Shown: in pieces, positions 54,726 to 64,000 of the stretch
How the letters are laid out: every line of letters starts with the position of its first letter
How positions within the stretch are numbered: the first letter of the stretch is position 1
Assembly: GCF_024347355.1 (NCBI RefSeq)
Contig: NZ_AP025465.1
Span: 868,001 to 932,000, forward strand
Reading direction: 5' to 3'
Origin: Vibrio chagasii
GTDB taxonomy: Bacteria; Pseudomonadota; Gammaproteobacteria; Enterobacterales; Vibrionaceae
Length of the DNA stretch: 64,000 nucleotides
Notes under the pieces: generated by a model
The model's input: only the letters and a program-made list of their open reading frames with translations
Databases searched by the model: none
Told to the model about the DNA's origin: nothing
Made by a program: the position numbers and the translations under genes

Positions 54726-55595
54726 GTGGTGAAAGTGCTGCTGGTTCAGCTTACTCTTCTCTGTACCCTTTTGTTTAGTGTGTCGGTATTTGCACAGGCT
54801 GAAGACGGCACTGTTATTCCCGCCAACACCGCGGGCTCAGAGTCGGTCACCATCAGCACGATGGAACAAGACCAAGCCAAATCGACCACCATGACTACCG
54901 GTAGCTTGACGGGTAACGGGGGCGGCATTCCTGCCTTCACCATGACGACCAATGCTAACGGTGGTGAAGACTACTCGATCAACCTGCAAATTCTTGCGTT
55001 GATGACTATGCTTGGTTTTTTACCGGCAATGGTCATTCTGATGACTTCGTTCACCCGTATTGTGGTGGTGATGTCTATTCTGCGTCAGGCAATGGGTCTG
55101 CAACAAACGCCATCGAACCAAGTCATCATTGGTATCGCAATATTCTTGACCTTCTTCATCATGTCACCGGTGATCAATCAGGTGAATGAGCAGGCGGTTC
55201 AACCTTATCTGAATGAACAGATCACGGCACGACAAGCATTTGATGTTGCCCAAGGGCCGATCAAATCATTCATGCTCAAGCAGACTCGAATTAAAGATCT
55301 GGAGACCTTTGTTGAGATCTCTGGAGCGGAGGTGACCAACCCTGAAGATGTTTCAATGGCAGTGCTGATCCCTGCGTTTATCACCTCTGAGCTCAAAACC
55401 GCGTTCCAGATTGGCTTTATGCTGTTCTTGCCGTTTTTGATTATCGACTTGGTGGTGGCGTCGGTATTGATGGCGATGGGTATGATGATGTTGTCACCAA
55501 TGATCGTATCGCTGCCGTTTAAGCTGATGCTGTTCGTTCTTGTTGATGGTTGGAACCTGATACTCTCTACACTCGCCGGCAGTTTTGCCTTGTAG
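54726..55595 (+). CDS. fliP: FliP, flagellar type III export gate protein
   Basis: This is a core export-gate protein with a cleavable signal (ending SVFA before QAEDG) and four membrane helices, including [20 protein letters not shown], the FliP signature. The frame opens at ATG 54666, overlapping fliO. I prefer GTG 54726, because GGAG lies nine bases upstream and the signal peptide then begins normally. With the upstream ATG the protein has 309 residues and a 20-residue polar extension. FliP, FliQ and FliR form the export pore. Confidence 0.92.
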   Translation: MVKVLLVQLTLLCTLLFSVSVFAQAEDGTVIPANTAGSESVTISTMEQDQAKSTTMTTGSLTGNGGGIPAFTMTTNANGGEDYSINLQILALMTMLGFLPAMVILMTSFTRIVVVMSILRQAMGLQQTPSNQVIIGIAIFLTFFIMSPVINQVNEQAVQPYLNEQITARQAFDVAQGPIKSFMLKQTRIKDLETFVEISGAEVTNPEDVSMAVLIPAFITSELKTAFQIGFMLFLPFLIIDLVVASVLMAMGMMMLSPMIVSLPFKLMLFVLVDGWNLILSTLAGSFAL

Positions 55596-55607
55596 CTGGG
55601 GGACATC

Positions 55608-55877
55608 ATGAATCCTGAAATATTCGTAGAGTTGTTCCGAGACGCACTTTGGATGGTGTTAATCATGGTTTGCGCCATCATTATTCCCAGCCTGCTTATT
55701 GGTTTGGTCGTCGCTATTTTCCAAGCAGCGACCTCTATCAATGAACAAACATTGAGTTTCCTGCCGCGTTTGATCGTGACCTTATTGGCCTTGATGCTGT
55801 TTGCGCACTGGATGACTCAGATGATGATGGAGTTCTTTTTTGAACTCATCGAACGTTTACCTCAAGTTCTGTATTAA
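55608..55877 (+). CDS. fliQ: FliQ, export gate protein
   Basis: This 89-residue protein has two membrane helices and matches FliQ (ALWMVLIMVCAIIIPSLLIG, ATSINEQTLSFLPRLIVTL). Four copies wrap the FliP-FliR core. It is 12 bp after fliP and 6 bp before fliR, with GGGG upstream of the ATG. Confidence 0.95.
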   Translation: MNPEIFVELFRDALWMVLIMVCAIIIPSLLIGLVVAIFQAATSINEQTLSFLPRLIVTLLALMLFAHWMTQMMMEFFFELIERLPQVLY

Positions 55878-55883
55878 ACTGAT

Positions 55884-56666
55884 ATGGAATACCCAACGAG
55901 CCTTGTACTAGAGTGGTTAGCCAATTATTTTTGGCCTTACACTCGCATCTCAGCCATGCTGATGGTGATGACGGTCACCGGTGCACGTTTTGTGTCGCCG
56001 CGTATTCGTCTGTATTTAGGTTTGGCGATTACCTTCGCAGTAATGCCTGCAATTCCCGCAGTTCCCAAAGAGATTGAATTGCTCTCTTTCCAAGGCTTCC
56101 TAACTGTCTTTGAACAAATTGTGATTGGTGTGGCGATGGGCTTTGTCACTCAGTTTATGATTCAAACCTTTGTTATGCTCGGTCAGATCCTTGGTATGCA
56201 ATCGAGCTTGGGTTTCGCCTCTATGGTCGACCCGGCAAACGGTCAGAACACGCCGGTATTGGGTCAGCTCTTCATGCTACTTGCCACAATGTTCTTCTTG
56301 GCGACCGATGGTCACTTGAAGATGTTGCAGTTGGTGGTATTCAGTTTTAAAACTCTGCCGATTGGCAGTGGGTCTCTGACCTCGGTCGATTTTCGCGAGC
56401 TGGCATTATGGCTCGGCATCATGTTCAAAGCGGCATTGGCGATGTCATTGTCGGGTATTATCGCGTTGCTGACGATAAACCTGTCATTCGGTGTAATGAC
56501 GCGTGCCGCGCCTCAGTTAAATATCTTTTCTTTGGGTTTTGCATTTGCGCTACTCGTGGGTCTGTTACTTTGTTGGTACGTCCTTGGCGGCTTATATAGT
56601 CACTATGAGCTATTTTGGATGCAAGGCGAGCAACAGATATGTCGTCTAATCCGGTTAGATTGCTAG
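55884..56666 (+). CDS. fliR: FliR, export gate protein
   Basis: This 260-residue polytopic membrane protein matches FliR (ANYFWPYTRISAMLMVMTVT, LGQILGMQSSLGFASMVDPA). A single copy completes the helical FliP-FliQ-FliR pore. It lies between fliQ and flhB, the conserved order. flhB starts 9 bp downstream. Confidence 0.95.
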   Translation: MEYPTSLVLEWLANYFWPYTRISAMLMVMTVTGARFVSPRIRLYLGLAITFAVMPAIPAVPKEIELLSFQGFLTVFEQIVIGVAMGFVTQFMIQTFVMLGQILGMQSSLGFASMVDPANGQNTPVLGQLFMLLATMFFLATDGHLKMLQLVVFSFKTLPIGSGSLTSVDFRELALWLGIMFKAALAMSLSGIIALLTINLSFGVMTRAAPQLNIFSLGFAFALLVGLLLCWYVLGGLYSHYELFWMQGEQQICRLIRLDC

Positions 56667-56675
56667 GAGACTGAA

Positions 56676-57806
56676 ATGGCAGAGTCAGACGGTCAAGAAC
56701 GCACAGAAGACGCCACGCCCAGACGCTTGCAACAGGCCAAAGAGAAAGGGCAGGTTGCAAGGTCAAAAGAGCTGGCGTCAGCATCGGTATTAATTGTCGG
56801 TGCCGTTGCACTAATGTGGTTTGGTGAATCGATGGCGAAGGCGCTGTTCGAGGCCATGCAACGCCTGTTTTCTTTAAGCCGCGATGAAATCTTTGATACC
56901 AATAAACTACTGGAAATTGCTGGTGGTTCATTGGTGAACTTGCTGTTTCCGCTGTTCTTAATTCTGATCACCTTGTTTATTGCGGCTGTTATTGGCGCAG
57001 CAGGTGTTGGCGGGATTAATTTCTCGATGCAAGCTGCGATGCCAAAGGCGTCTAAGCTCAATCCACTCAGTGGTATCAAGCGTATGTTTGGCCTACAAAG
57101 CTGGGTTGAACTGATTAAATCGATTTTGAAAGTGGCGCTGGTATCGGGGATGGCGGTTTATCTGATTCAAGCCTCTCAACATGACTTAATGCAGCTCAGC
57201 ATGGATGTCTATCCACAGAATATCTTTCACGCCTTGGATATCTTACTTAACTTCATTCTCCTGATAAGTTGCTCTCTGCTAATTGTGGTGGCCATCGATA
57301 TCCCATTCCAGATTTGGCAACACGCCGATCAATTGAAGATGACCAAGCAAGAAGTGAAAGACGAATTTAAAGACACTGAAGGTAAGCCGGAAGTGAAAGG
57401 AAGAATTCGTATGTTGCAAAGAGAAGCAGCTCAGCGCCGTATGATGGCAGATGTGCCTCAAGCGGATGTCATTGTCACCAACCCGGAACACTTCTCGGTG
57501 GCTTTGCGCTATAAGCAGAATCAAGATAAAGCGCCAATCGTGGTTGCGAAAGGTGTTGATCACATGGCGATGAAGATCCGTGAAATCGCCCGAGAACATG
57601 ATATCTATATTGTTCCTGCACCACCGCTTGCGAGGGCGCTGTATCACACCACTGAGCTCGAACAACAAATTCCTGACGGTCTGTTTACCGCTGTCGCTCA
57701 AGTGCTTGCATATGTGTTCCAGCTAAAACAGTATCGAAAACGTGGTGGTGAGAGGCCAAAACTGCAAGATTCTAATATGCCGATCCCACCTGATTTACGT
57801 CATTAG
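56676..57806 (+). CDS. flhB: FlhB, export specificity switch with variant NPEH cleavage motif
   Basis: This 376-residue protein has four membrane helices (about 30-215) and a cytoplasmic autocleavage domain. The start ESDGQERTEDATPRRLQQA is typical. The cleavage motif, normally Asn-Pro-Thr-His, reads Asn269-Pro270-Glu271-His272 (VTNPEHFSVAL). The catalytic Asn and Pro and the His are kept; Thr is replaced by Glu. FlhB changes from hook to filament export when FliK signals. The gene ends the fliK-flhB operon. Confidence 0.94.
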   Translation: MAESDGQERTEDATPRRLQQAKEKGQVARSKELASASVLIVGAVALMWFGESMAKALFEAMQRLFSLSRDEIFDTNKLLEIAGGSLVNLLFPLFLILITLFIAAVIGAAGVGGINFSMQAAMPKASKLNPLSGIKRMFGLQSWVELIKSILKVALVSGMAVYLIQASQHDLMQLSMDVYPQNIFHALDILLNFILLISCSLLIVVAIDIPFQIWQHADQLKMTKQEVKDEFKDTEGKPEVKGRIRMLQREAAQRRMMADVPQADVIVTNPEHFSVALRYKQNQDKAPIVVAKGVDHMAMKIREIAREHDIYIVPAPPLARALYHTTELEQQIPDGLFTAVAQVLAYVFQLKQYRKRGGERPKLQDSNMPIPPDLRH

Positions 57807-57901
57807 ATCAATTACTTGAGCTCAGCCTTATGAAGCTTGATAATAGAGGCATTAATTAGCTTCTGTTTGCCAACAAAGCGCTGATAAATTGACGTTCGAT
57901 A

Positions 57902-57918
57902 TTGGTACAGTGTTTGCT
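57902..57918 (+). promoter_or_regulatory. Sigma-54 promoter of flhAFG-fliA
   Basis: TTGGTACAGTGTTTGCT has correct spacing and a strong -12 half. It is 141 bp before the flhA start. Confidence 0.88.
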
Positions 57919-58058
57919 ATATCAATCCCGAACATTATAAGCCGGTCATGGTAGACCTGATCACTATAAACCTTGTTGCTAAAACGTTGGCAACATAGCT
58001 TAGCCCTGAGCCCGACTTGTTGGCGAGAGGCTACAACATAGCGAAACTATCTAGATTT

Positions 58059-60158
58059 ATGAAATTCTCCCTGCCTTTTGCGGACAAGCTACCAAAAATC
58101 CCTAACCGTGCCATGCCTGCAATTGGTGCGCCTGTTATGGTACTTGCCACGCTGGCGATGGTGGTGTTGCCGATTCCTGCGTTCTTGCTGGATATGTTCT
58201 TCACCTTCAACATCGCACTCGCTATGGTTGTGTTACTGGTATCGGTTTACACTCGAAGACCTTTAGATTTCGCCGCTTTCCCGACCGTTCTTCTTATTGC
58301 GACTCTGCTTCGATTGGCTTTGAACGTTGCATCTACTCGTGTAGTTCTACTGCACGGTCACGAAGGTGGCGATGCTGCGGGTAACGTGATTGAAGCCTTC
58401 GGTAACGTAGTTATCGGTGGTAACTACGCGGTTGGTTTAGTGGTGTTCTTGATCTTAATGATCATCAACTTCATGGTTGTTACCAAAGGTGCAGGCCGTA
58501 TCTCGGAAGTAAGTGCGCGTTTTACCTTGGATGCGTTACCGGGTAAACAGATGGCAATCGATGCCGATTTGAATGCGGGTTTGATCGACCAAGATCAGGC
58601 TCGTCTGCGACGTTTTGAAGTAACCAAAGAGGCCGATTTCTACGGCTCGATGGATGGTGCTTCGAAGTTCGTTAAAGGTGATGCGATAGCGGGTATTTTG
58701 ATCCTGTTCATCAACATCATTGGTGGCTTGAGCATCGGTATGGCGCAGTTTGGTTTGGGTTTCGGTGAGGCTATCGAAATCTACACGCTACTGACTATCG
58801 GTGATGGTCTGGTTGCACAAATTCCATCTTTATTACTGTCGATCGCTGCTGCGATGATGGTAACGCGTCAAAATACCGATGAAGACATGGGCCAGCAGCT
58901 CATCTTCCAGATGTTCGACAATCCAAAAGCCTTGATGATCACTGCGGCGATTCTCGGCGTGATGGGTATTGTCCCTGGCATGCCACACTTCGCGTTTTTG
59001 AGCTTAGCTGCGGTTGCTGGTGGTGCGGCTTATTACATCGATAAGAAACAGAAGAAGAAGACTTTGGAGCCGAGCCTTCCTGCGGCTGTTGAGGCCAGTG
59101 GCGAGACCGGTTCACAAAAAGAGCTCTCTTGGGATGACGTTCAACCTGTTGATATTATTGGCCTTGAAGTAGGCTATCGCTTGATTCCTTTGGTAGACAG
59201 AGACCAAGGCGGAGAATTACTCGAGCGCGTTAAAGGTGTACGTAAGAAGTTGTCTCAAGATTTCGGCTTCTTGATCCCTGCAGTACACATTCGTGACAAC
59301 CTAGAACTGACACCAAACAGCTACCGAATCACCTTGATGGGCGTTGCGGTGGGTGAGGCTGAGATAAAGCCGGATATGGAGCTCGCGATTAACCCGGGTC
59401 AAGTGTACGGGATGATCGACGGTGAGCCGACTATCGATCCAGCATTTGGTCTTGAAGCGGTGTGGATTCGTGAGGAGCAACGTGAACATGCTCAGGCTCT
59501 CGGTTACACCGTAGTTGATTCGTCGACCGTGTTAGCAACCCACCTCAGCCAGCTGCTTACTAACAATGCGTCGCAGCTTATTGGTCATGAAGAGGTTCAG
59601 AACCTACTTGAGATGCTTAGCCGCTCAACTCCTAAGTTGGTTGAAGGTTTTGTACCGGATCAACTGCAGCTTGGTGTGGTAGTGAAAGTGCTACAAAATC
59701 TGCTTAATGAAGCCATCCCAATCCGTGATATCCGAACCATAGTCCAAACTTTGTCGGAGTACTCGAGCAAGAGTCAAGAACCTGACATATTAACGGCGGC
59801 AGTTCGTATCTCATTGAAACGACTAATTGTTCAGGAAATCAATGGGATAGAGCCAGAGTTACCTGTAATAACCCTAATCCCTGAGCTGGAACAAATCTTG
59901 CATCAAACCATGCAGGCATCCGGCGGAGAATCTGCTGGTATTGAACCTGGTTTAGCGGAACGTTTACAGACCTCTCTTAGCCAAGCGACTCAAGAGCAAG
60001 AGCTGAAAGGGGAGCCTGCAGTGCTACTGACTTCAGGCGTATTACGTTCGACTCTAGCTAAGTTCGTGAAGAACACGATCCCAAGCTTGAGAGTGCTGTC
60101 TTACCAAGAAATACCGGATGAAAAGCAGATACGTATAGTACAAGCTGTTGGTAATTAA
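58059..60158 (+). CDS. flhA: FlhA, export gate protein
   Basis: This 699-residue protein has about eight N-terminal membrane helices, the FHIPEP-family loop (ADLNAGLIDQDQARLRR) and a large cytoplasmic domain forming a nonameric ring for chaperone docking. The start is ATG at 58059 (MKFSLPFADKLP). The frame extends to TTG at 58017, but those 14 residues are not typical of the family. flhF follows 27 bp later. It heads the flhA-flhF-flhG-fliA unit. Confidence 0.95.
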   Translation: MKFSLPFADKLPKIPNRAMPAIGAPVMVLATLAMVVLPIPAFLLDMFFTFNIALAMVVLLVSVYTRRPLDFAAFPTVLLIATLLRLALNVASTRVVLLHGHEGGDAAGNVIEAFGNVVIGGNYAVGLVVFLILMIINFMVVTKGAGRISEVSARFTLDALPGKQMAIDADLNAGLIDQDQARLRRFEVTKEADFYGSMDGASKFVKGDAIAGILILFINIIGGLSIGMAQFGLGFGEAIEIYTLLTIGDGLVAQIPSLLLSIAAAMMVTRQNTDEDMGQQLIFQMFDNPKALMITAAILGVMGIVPGMPHFAFLSLAAVAGGAAYYIDKKQKKKTLEPSLPAAVEASGETGSQKELSWDDVQPVDIIGLEVGYRLIPLVDRDQGGELLERVKGVRKKLSQDFGFLIPAVHIRDNLELTPNSYRITLMGVAVGEAEIKPDMELAINPGQVYGMIDGEPTIDPAFGLEAVWIREEQREHAQALGYTVVDSSTVLATHLSQLLTNNASQLIGHEEVQNLLEMLSRSTPKLVEGFVPDQLQLGVVVKVLQNLLNEAIPIRDIRTIVQTLSEYSSKSQEPDILTAAVRISLKRLIVQEINGIEPELPVITLIPELEQILHQTMQASGGESAGIEPGLAERLQTSLSQATQEQELKGEPAVLLTSGVLRSTLAKFVKNTIPSLRVLSYQEIPDEKQIRIVQAVGN

Positions 60159-60185
60159 GCCGCCTAATTAGAACGGACAATCGAA

Positions 60186-61697
60186 TTGAAAATTAAACGA
60201 TTTTTTGCAAAAGACATGCGGACTGCTCTGCTCCAAGTGAAAGAAGAACTTGGTTCAGACGCTGTGATCATGTCTAACAAAAAGGTCGCAGGTGGCGTGG
60301 AAATTGTTGCCGCTATTGATGGCGAATCTAGCCCGTCAACAGCGAGCCCAAGACTCAACAAACCTCAGCAGCCTGTGCATAGCCAATACACGCAAATGGC
60401 CGCTCCTTCAGCTCCGGCTGGACGCCGCGAATTAGATGATGACAAGGTAAGCCTTCAGTCAAGTTCTGAAGGTGGACGCTCAATGACGAAGCGCTTTGCA
60501 AACATGCTTAAGCAATACAGTCATGGTACGGACGATGAACCTCAGCACCGCGCTGAAAACGAAGACTCTCTGTCTGCATTACTCAATCGCCAATCTAGCA
60601 ATAGCCACTTGTCGAACAACAGCCATCCATCGAGCGGTAGTTTAGATTCAGCATTTGCTCGCGAAACCGGTCTTTCTAAATTGATTGCTGAAGATCGCCG
60701 AGTTGAGCGCCCTTCGCCTCGCTTGGATCCGACTCGCTATGATCGCGGTCGTGACAGTGGTCAATCCAAAGGCTCTGATACTGAAATGGAAACGATGCGC
60801 GAAGAGATGACCTCAATTCGCCGTCTGTTAGAGCATCAAGTGTCAGGACTGATGTGGCAAGAAGTTGAGCGTCGCGAACCGCTAAGAGCCATGCTTATCA
60901 AGCGTCTTGAACGTATGGGCGTGTCAGCAGAGCTTGCTGATCAGATGGCTTGTTACATTCCAGAAGATACCAAACCAGCTCGTGCATGGAAGGCGTTGTT
61001 AGCCTTGGTTGCTGACCAGATCTCCGTGACACAGAAAGATATTTTAAAACGCGGCGGAATTGTTGCTCTACTTGGCCCAACCGGCGTGGGTAAAACGACG
61101 ACGGTTGCAAAGCTTGCGGCTCGCGCTGCCATGGAATATGGAGCAGACAACGTAGCACTAGTGACAACGGATACATATCGTATAGGTGCACATGAGCAGT
61201 TATCGATTTATGGTCGAATTATGGGGTGTCCTGTAAGAGTTGCTAAAGATTCTAGCGAACTGGCCGATGTAATATATCAGTTACGTAATCGTCGCCTGAT
61301 TCTGGTCGATACTGCAGGTATGGGACAACGAGATGTTCGCCTATCTGAACAGTTAGACACATTGATGCAAGAGAGTGGTTCCGTTATCAATAGCTACCTT
61401 GTTTTGCCGGCTACAGCGCAACGCAAAGTACTACAAGAAACAATTGAACACTTTAGAAGAATCCCGTTGTCGGGATGCATCATGACTAAATTGGATGAAT
61501 CCCTCAGTCTTGGTGAATTCATCAGTGTCGTAATACAAAATGCATTACCAGTTGCTTACATAGCAAATGGTCAACGAGTTCCTGAAGATATCGTTATAGC
61601 TCAACCAAAGTACATGATTGCTAAGGCAAATGAGCTATTAGAGAAATCTACAGAGAATGAACCTCATTACTGGAATAGCGATTCTGAAGGGCTCTAG
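60186..61697 (+). CDS. flhF: FlhF, SRP-type GTPase for polar flagellar placement
   Basis: This 503-residue protein has the conserved start MKIKRFFAKDMRTALLQVKE, a long disordered basic region (about 60-230) and an SRP-like NG domain with GPTGVGKTTT (297-306), DTYRIGAHEQL, LVDTAGMGQRD and TKLDESLSLGE. FlhF marks the cell pole and recruits FliF. The start codon is TTG, kept because the N-terminus is conserved from the first residue. flhG follows 13 bp later, the usual polar-number control pair. Confidence 0.95.
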   Translation: MKIKRFFAKDMRTALLQVKEELGSDAVIMSNKKVAGGVEIVAAIDGESSPSTASPRLNKPQQPVHSQYTQMAAPSAPAGRRELDDDKVSLQSSSEGGRSMTKRFANMLKQYSHGTDDEPQHRAENEDSLSALLNRQSSNSHLSNNSHPSSGSLDSAFARETGLSKLIAEDRRVERPSPRLDPTRYDRGRDSGQSKGSDTEMETMREEMTSIRRLLEHQVSGLMWQEVERREPLRAMLIKRLERMGVSAELADQMACYIPEDTKPARAWKALLALVADQISVTQKDILKRGGIVALLGPTGVGKTTTVAKLAARAAMEYGADNVALVTTDTYRIGAHEQLSIYGRIMGCPVRVAKDSSELADVIYQLRNRRLILVDTAGMGQRDVRLSEQLDTLMQESGSVINSYLVLPATAQRKVLQETIEHFRRIPLSGCIMTKLDESLSLGEFISVVIQNALPVAYIANGQRVPEDIVIAQPKYMIAKANELLEKSTENEPHYWNSDSEGL

Positions 61698-61710
61698 GCG
61701 GCGGATAAAT

Positions 61711-62598
61711 ATGAATGAAAATATGATACACGATCAAGCTAGCGGCCTCCGTCGCTTAACCAAGCCTTCAATCACCAAAGTTATTGCGGTAACGGGCGGT
61801 AAAGGCGGCGTTGGTAAATCTAATGTGACGTTAGGTATGGCTATTTGTATGGCGCGCCAAGGTAAAAAAGTCATGGTGCTTGATGCCGACTTAGGCCTTG
61901 CGAATGTCGATATCATGCTGGGTATTCGCTCTAAGCGAAACCTTGGACATGTGTTAGCGGGTGAGTGTGAACTCAAAGATGCGATTGTGGAAGGTCCGCA
62001 CGGAATTAAAATTATTCCAGCGACTTCAGGCACTCAGAGCATGACAGAGCTATCGCACGCACAACACGCTGGTTTGATTCGCGCATTTGGTACACTCGAA
62101 GACGAGATGGACATCTTGCTAGTAGATACCGCAGCTGGTATCTCGGACATGGTGATCAGTTTCTCAAGAGCGGCACAAGATGTGGTGGTTGTGGTATGCG
62201 ATGAACCTACCTCAATCACAGATGCATATGCGTTGATTAAGCTTTTGAGCAGAGAGCACCAAGTTCAGCGATTTAAAGTTGTCGCAAATATGGTCAGAAG
62301 CTACCGTGAAGGCCGAGAATTATTTGCAAAATTGACTTTGGTCACAGAGCGCTTCTTGAATGTGAGCCTCGAACTCGTAGCATGTATTCCTTTAGATGAT
62401 AAAGTACGTCAATCAGTCAAGAGACAGAAAATCGTAGTCGACGCGTTTCCTCGCTCTCCAGCTGCATTGGCAATCAGCTCATTGGCAAACAAAGCATTGA
62501 CCTGGCCAATACCAAAAACACCAAGTGGACACTTGGAGTTCTTTGTTGAAAGGCTGCTGAACCGTACTGAATTTGTAGAGGAACCATTTGGTGAATAA
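61711..62598 (+). CDS. flhG: FlhG (FleN/YlxH), ParA-like ATPase limiting flagellar number
   Basis: This 295-residue MinD/ParA-family ATPase has the deviant Walker A KGGVGKS in VTGGKGGVGKSNVTLGMA, the DADLGLANVDIMLG switch and DTAAGISDMV. It restrains FlhF and FlrA so that one polar flagellum forms. ATG 61711 (MNENMIHDQASGLRRL) is chosen; the frame from 61657 overlaps flhF and adds 18 unlikely residues. The gene's end overlaps the fliA start. Confidence 0.94.
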   Translation: MNENMIHDQASGLRRLTKPSITKVIAVTGGKGGVGKSNVTLGMAICMARQGKKVMVLDADLGLANVDIMLGIRSKRNLGHVLAGECELKDAIVEGPHGIKIIPATSGTQSMTELSHAQHAGLIRAFGTLEDEMDILLVDTAAGISDMVISFSRAAQDVVVVVCDEPTSITDAYALIKLLSREHQVQRFKVVANMVRSYREGRELFAKLTLVTERFLNVSLELVACIPLDDKVRQSVKRQKIVVDAFPRSPAALAISSLANKALTWPIPKTPSGHLEFFVERLLNRTEFVEEPFGE

Positions 62599-63325
62599 AG
62601 CGCTTACCTACGACCAACACGCTAATCACAATAGCCAACAGGCTTTTTTTGAGAAGTACTCTGTGTTGGTTAAACGTATCGCTCATCACTTGTTGGGGCG
62701 ATTACCGCCTAATGTATTGGTTGATGACTTGATTCAAGCTGGCATGATTGGCTTGATTGAAGCGCAACAAAACTATGATGGTACCAAAGGCGCAAGCTTT
62801 GAGACGTATGCCGGTATTCGAATCCGTGGTGCAATGTTGGATGACATTCGCCGAGGAGATTGGGTGCCGAGATCGGTTCATAAAAACAATCGAGAAATCA
62901 GCAGTGCAATTGCGGAATTAGAAAGCACTCTCAACCGCGACCCAAGCGATGCCGAAGTGGCAAAGCATATGGGACTCAGTTTAGAGCAGTATCATAGTGC
63001 TTTAACTGATATTAATTGCTCAAGACTGGTCGGGATCGAAGATTTAGGCGTCTCAGATGATGTAATATCTCCGAATGAAGACTCTCAAGATAACGCGCCT
63101 TTTCAAGGGGTTGCTGATGAGTCATTCCGCCAAGCTTTGATCGATTCGATAAAACAGCTTCCGGAAAGAGAAGGCTTAGTGCTTTCGCTTTATTACGACG
63201 AAGAACTCAATTTAAAAGAGATTGGGGAAGTATTAGGTGTAAGCGAGTCTCGTGTCAGCCAAATATTGAGCCAATCTATGCAGCGTTTACGCACTAAATT
63301 AAGTGCTTGGACACAGAACGACTAA
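62591..63325 (+). CDS. fliA: FliA, sigma-28 factor
   Basis: This 244-residue sigma factor has region 2 ([40 protein letters not shown]), region 3 and region 4 ([32 protein letters not shown]). It directs the late flagellar promoters recognised here before flgM and two flagellins. The GTG at 62591 ([10 protein letters not shown]) is chosen, overlapping flhG by 8 bp, with GAGG nine bases upstream. The preceding TTG at 62588 is an alternative. Confidence 0.96.
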   Translation: MNKALTYDQHANHNSQQAFFEKYSVLVKRIAHHLLGRLPPNVLVDDLIQAGMIGLIEAQQNYDGTKGASFETYAGIRIRGAMLDDIRRGDWVPRSVHKNNREISSAIAELESTLNRDPSDAEVAKHMGLSLEQYHSALTDINCSRLVGIEDLGVSDDVISPNEDSQDNAPFQGVADESFRQALIDSIKQLPEREGLVLSLYYDEELNLKEIGEVLGVSESRVSQILSQSMQRLRTKLSAWTQND

Positions 63326-63356
63326 CAACACTGATTTTTATTCAGTGGAGGCTAAT

Positions 63357-63737
63357 TTGAACAAAAACATGAAAATTCTCATTGTTGATGATTTTTCAAC
63401 GATGCGCCGAATTGTTAAAAACCTACTTCGCGACCTAGGTTTCAACAACACACAAGAAGCAGACGATGGCTTGACCGCGTTACCTATGCTGAAAAAAGGC
63501 GAATTTGATTTCGTGGTAACTGACTGGAACATGCCGGGCATGCAAGGTATCGACCTGCTAAAACACATTCGTGCAGACGCTGAACTTAAGCACCTTCCAG
63601 TGCTAATGATCACAGCAGAAGCGAAGCGTGAGCAGATCATCGAAGCTGCGCAAGCGGGTGTTAATGGTTACATTGTGAAGCCTTTCACTGCCGCAACTCT
63701 TAAAGAGAAACTAGATAAGATTTTTGAGCGCTTATAA
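63357..63737 (+). CDS. cheY: CheY, chemotaxis response regulator
   Basis: This is a single receiver domain of 126 residues with the Asp pair in [12 protein letters not shown], the phosphoacceptor Asp in [12 protein letters not shown] and the conserved Lys in [14 protein letters not shown]. Phosphorylated by CheA, it binds FliM and changes rotation. I place the start at TTG 63357, five bases after a full GGAGG. GTG 63345 (four residues more) and ATG 63369 are alternatives. It follows fliA by 31 bp and is the first gene of the chemotaxis run. Confidence 0.94.
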   Translation: MNKNMKILIVDDFSTMRRIVKNLLRDLGFNNTQEADDGLTALPMLKKGEFDFVVTDWNMPGMQGIDLLKHIRADAELKHLPVLMITAEAKREQIIEAAQAGVNGYIVKPFTAATLKEKLDKIFERL

Positions 63738-63848
63738 GCATTAAAAATAACCTGTTTTAGGCGCTTCTAGAGAGACATTAACTTTTTAGTTTCCGTTTCT
63801 CTCAAACGTTGAAGCGTCACAAATATGCGGAGTAAGGCCGAATTCAGG

Positions 63849-64000
63849 ATGATTTCATTAGAACAAGCAAAAAAATTAGTAGAGTTGCTTGAAAACGATA
63901 AGCAGCAAGATGCTGATTCTCTTGTTAGAAGCATTTATGAAGACAACTTTAATCTTCAAGACAATCCAATGCTTCAAGAAATAGGTAGTCTGACTCGCGA
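63849..64000 (+). CDS. cheZ: CheZ, CheY-P phosphatase, 3' part outside the window
   Basis: Fifty codons are present, beginning MISLEQAKKLVELLENDKQQ and continuing to EIGSLTR at the window edge. The start matches the N-terminus of Vibrio CheZ, and the position after cheY is the standard one. The catalytic Asp and Gln would lie beyond the end, so only the family is supported. The 111 bp between cheY and cheZ contains paired segments (GCGCTTC with GAAGCGT, GAGAGA with TCTCTC) that may form a hairpin. Confidence 0.88.
   Translation, partial: MISLEQAKKLVELLENDKQQDADSLVRSIYEDNFNLQDNPMLQEIGSLTR

Overview
The window looks like chromosome 1 of a marine Vibrio, with the Splendidus or fischeri-like relatives the best guess from memory. 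The evidence is a moderate G+C content, a polar flagellar locus in the Vibrio order (flgT/flgOP, flgNMA, cheVR, flgB-L, flagellins, flaG-fliD-flaI-fliS, flrABC, fliE-R, flhBAFG, fliA, cheYZ), sigma-54 promoters in front of the flagellar operons, and an FlaA-type flagellin directly after flgL. No rRNA, tRNA or CRISPR array was seen.

Positions 1-10971 hold part of an aryl polyene (APE) cluster, which makes a membrane- or outer-membrane-linked polyene pigment. The minus-strand operon runs from apeC (8139) leftward through an acyltransferase, two acyl carrier proteins, a membrane protein, an AMP-ligase, a dehydratase and a glycosyltransferase/acyltransferase fusion. It continues into an aromatic amino acid ammonia-lyase and a thioesterase cut by the window edge. 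The remaining ketosynthases, the ketoreductase, the LolA-like gene and the exporter are presumably to the left of the window. A divergent plus-strand set encodes a lipoprotein, an O-methyltransferase and a halogenase-like flavoprotein. An orphan AP2-like gene separates this cluster from the flagellar locus.

Positions 11741-64000 are almost one continuous polar flagellum and chemotaxis regulon. First come the Vibrio H-ring and outer-membrane genes flgT and flgOP, then flgN-flgM-flgA facing cheV-cheR. Next are the rod, hook and ring genes flgB-J, the hook-filament junction genes flgKL, three flagellins, flaG, the cap gene fliD and its chaperones, the master regulators flrA, flrB and flrC, the basal body, motor switch and export genes fliE to flhA, the polar number/placement pair flhF and flhG, sigma-28 (fliA), cheY and the start of cheZ. 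Sigma-54 (-24/-12) sites are visible before flgT, flgB, flgF, flgK, the FlaA-type flagellin, fliE, fliK and flhA. Sigma-28 sites precede flgM and the second and third flagellins. This fits the known Vibrio cascade FlrA, then sigma-54/FlrBC, then FliA/FlgM.

The only mobile element is a complete 1503-bp IS4-family (IS50/Tn5-like) insertion between cheR and flgB, with a perfect 9-bp target duplication. Removing it rebuilds a perfect rho-independent terminator, so it landed exactly on the hairpin loop of the cheVR terminator. Other points of interest are an NPEH instead of NPTH autocleavage motif in FlhB, a tandem PGW...TASGTL repeat and coiled coil inside FliD, direct intergenic repeats between flagellin genes, and a hexanucleotide microsatellite. 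The lyase also has an unusual Phe-His selectivity pair. I found no wholly new multi-gene system.
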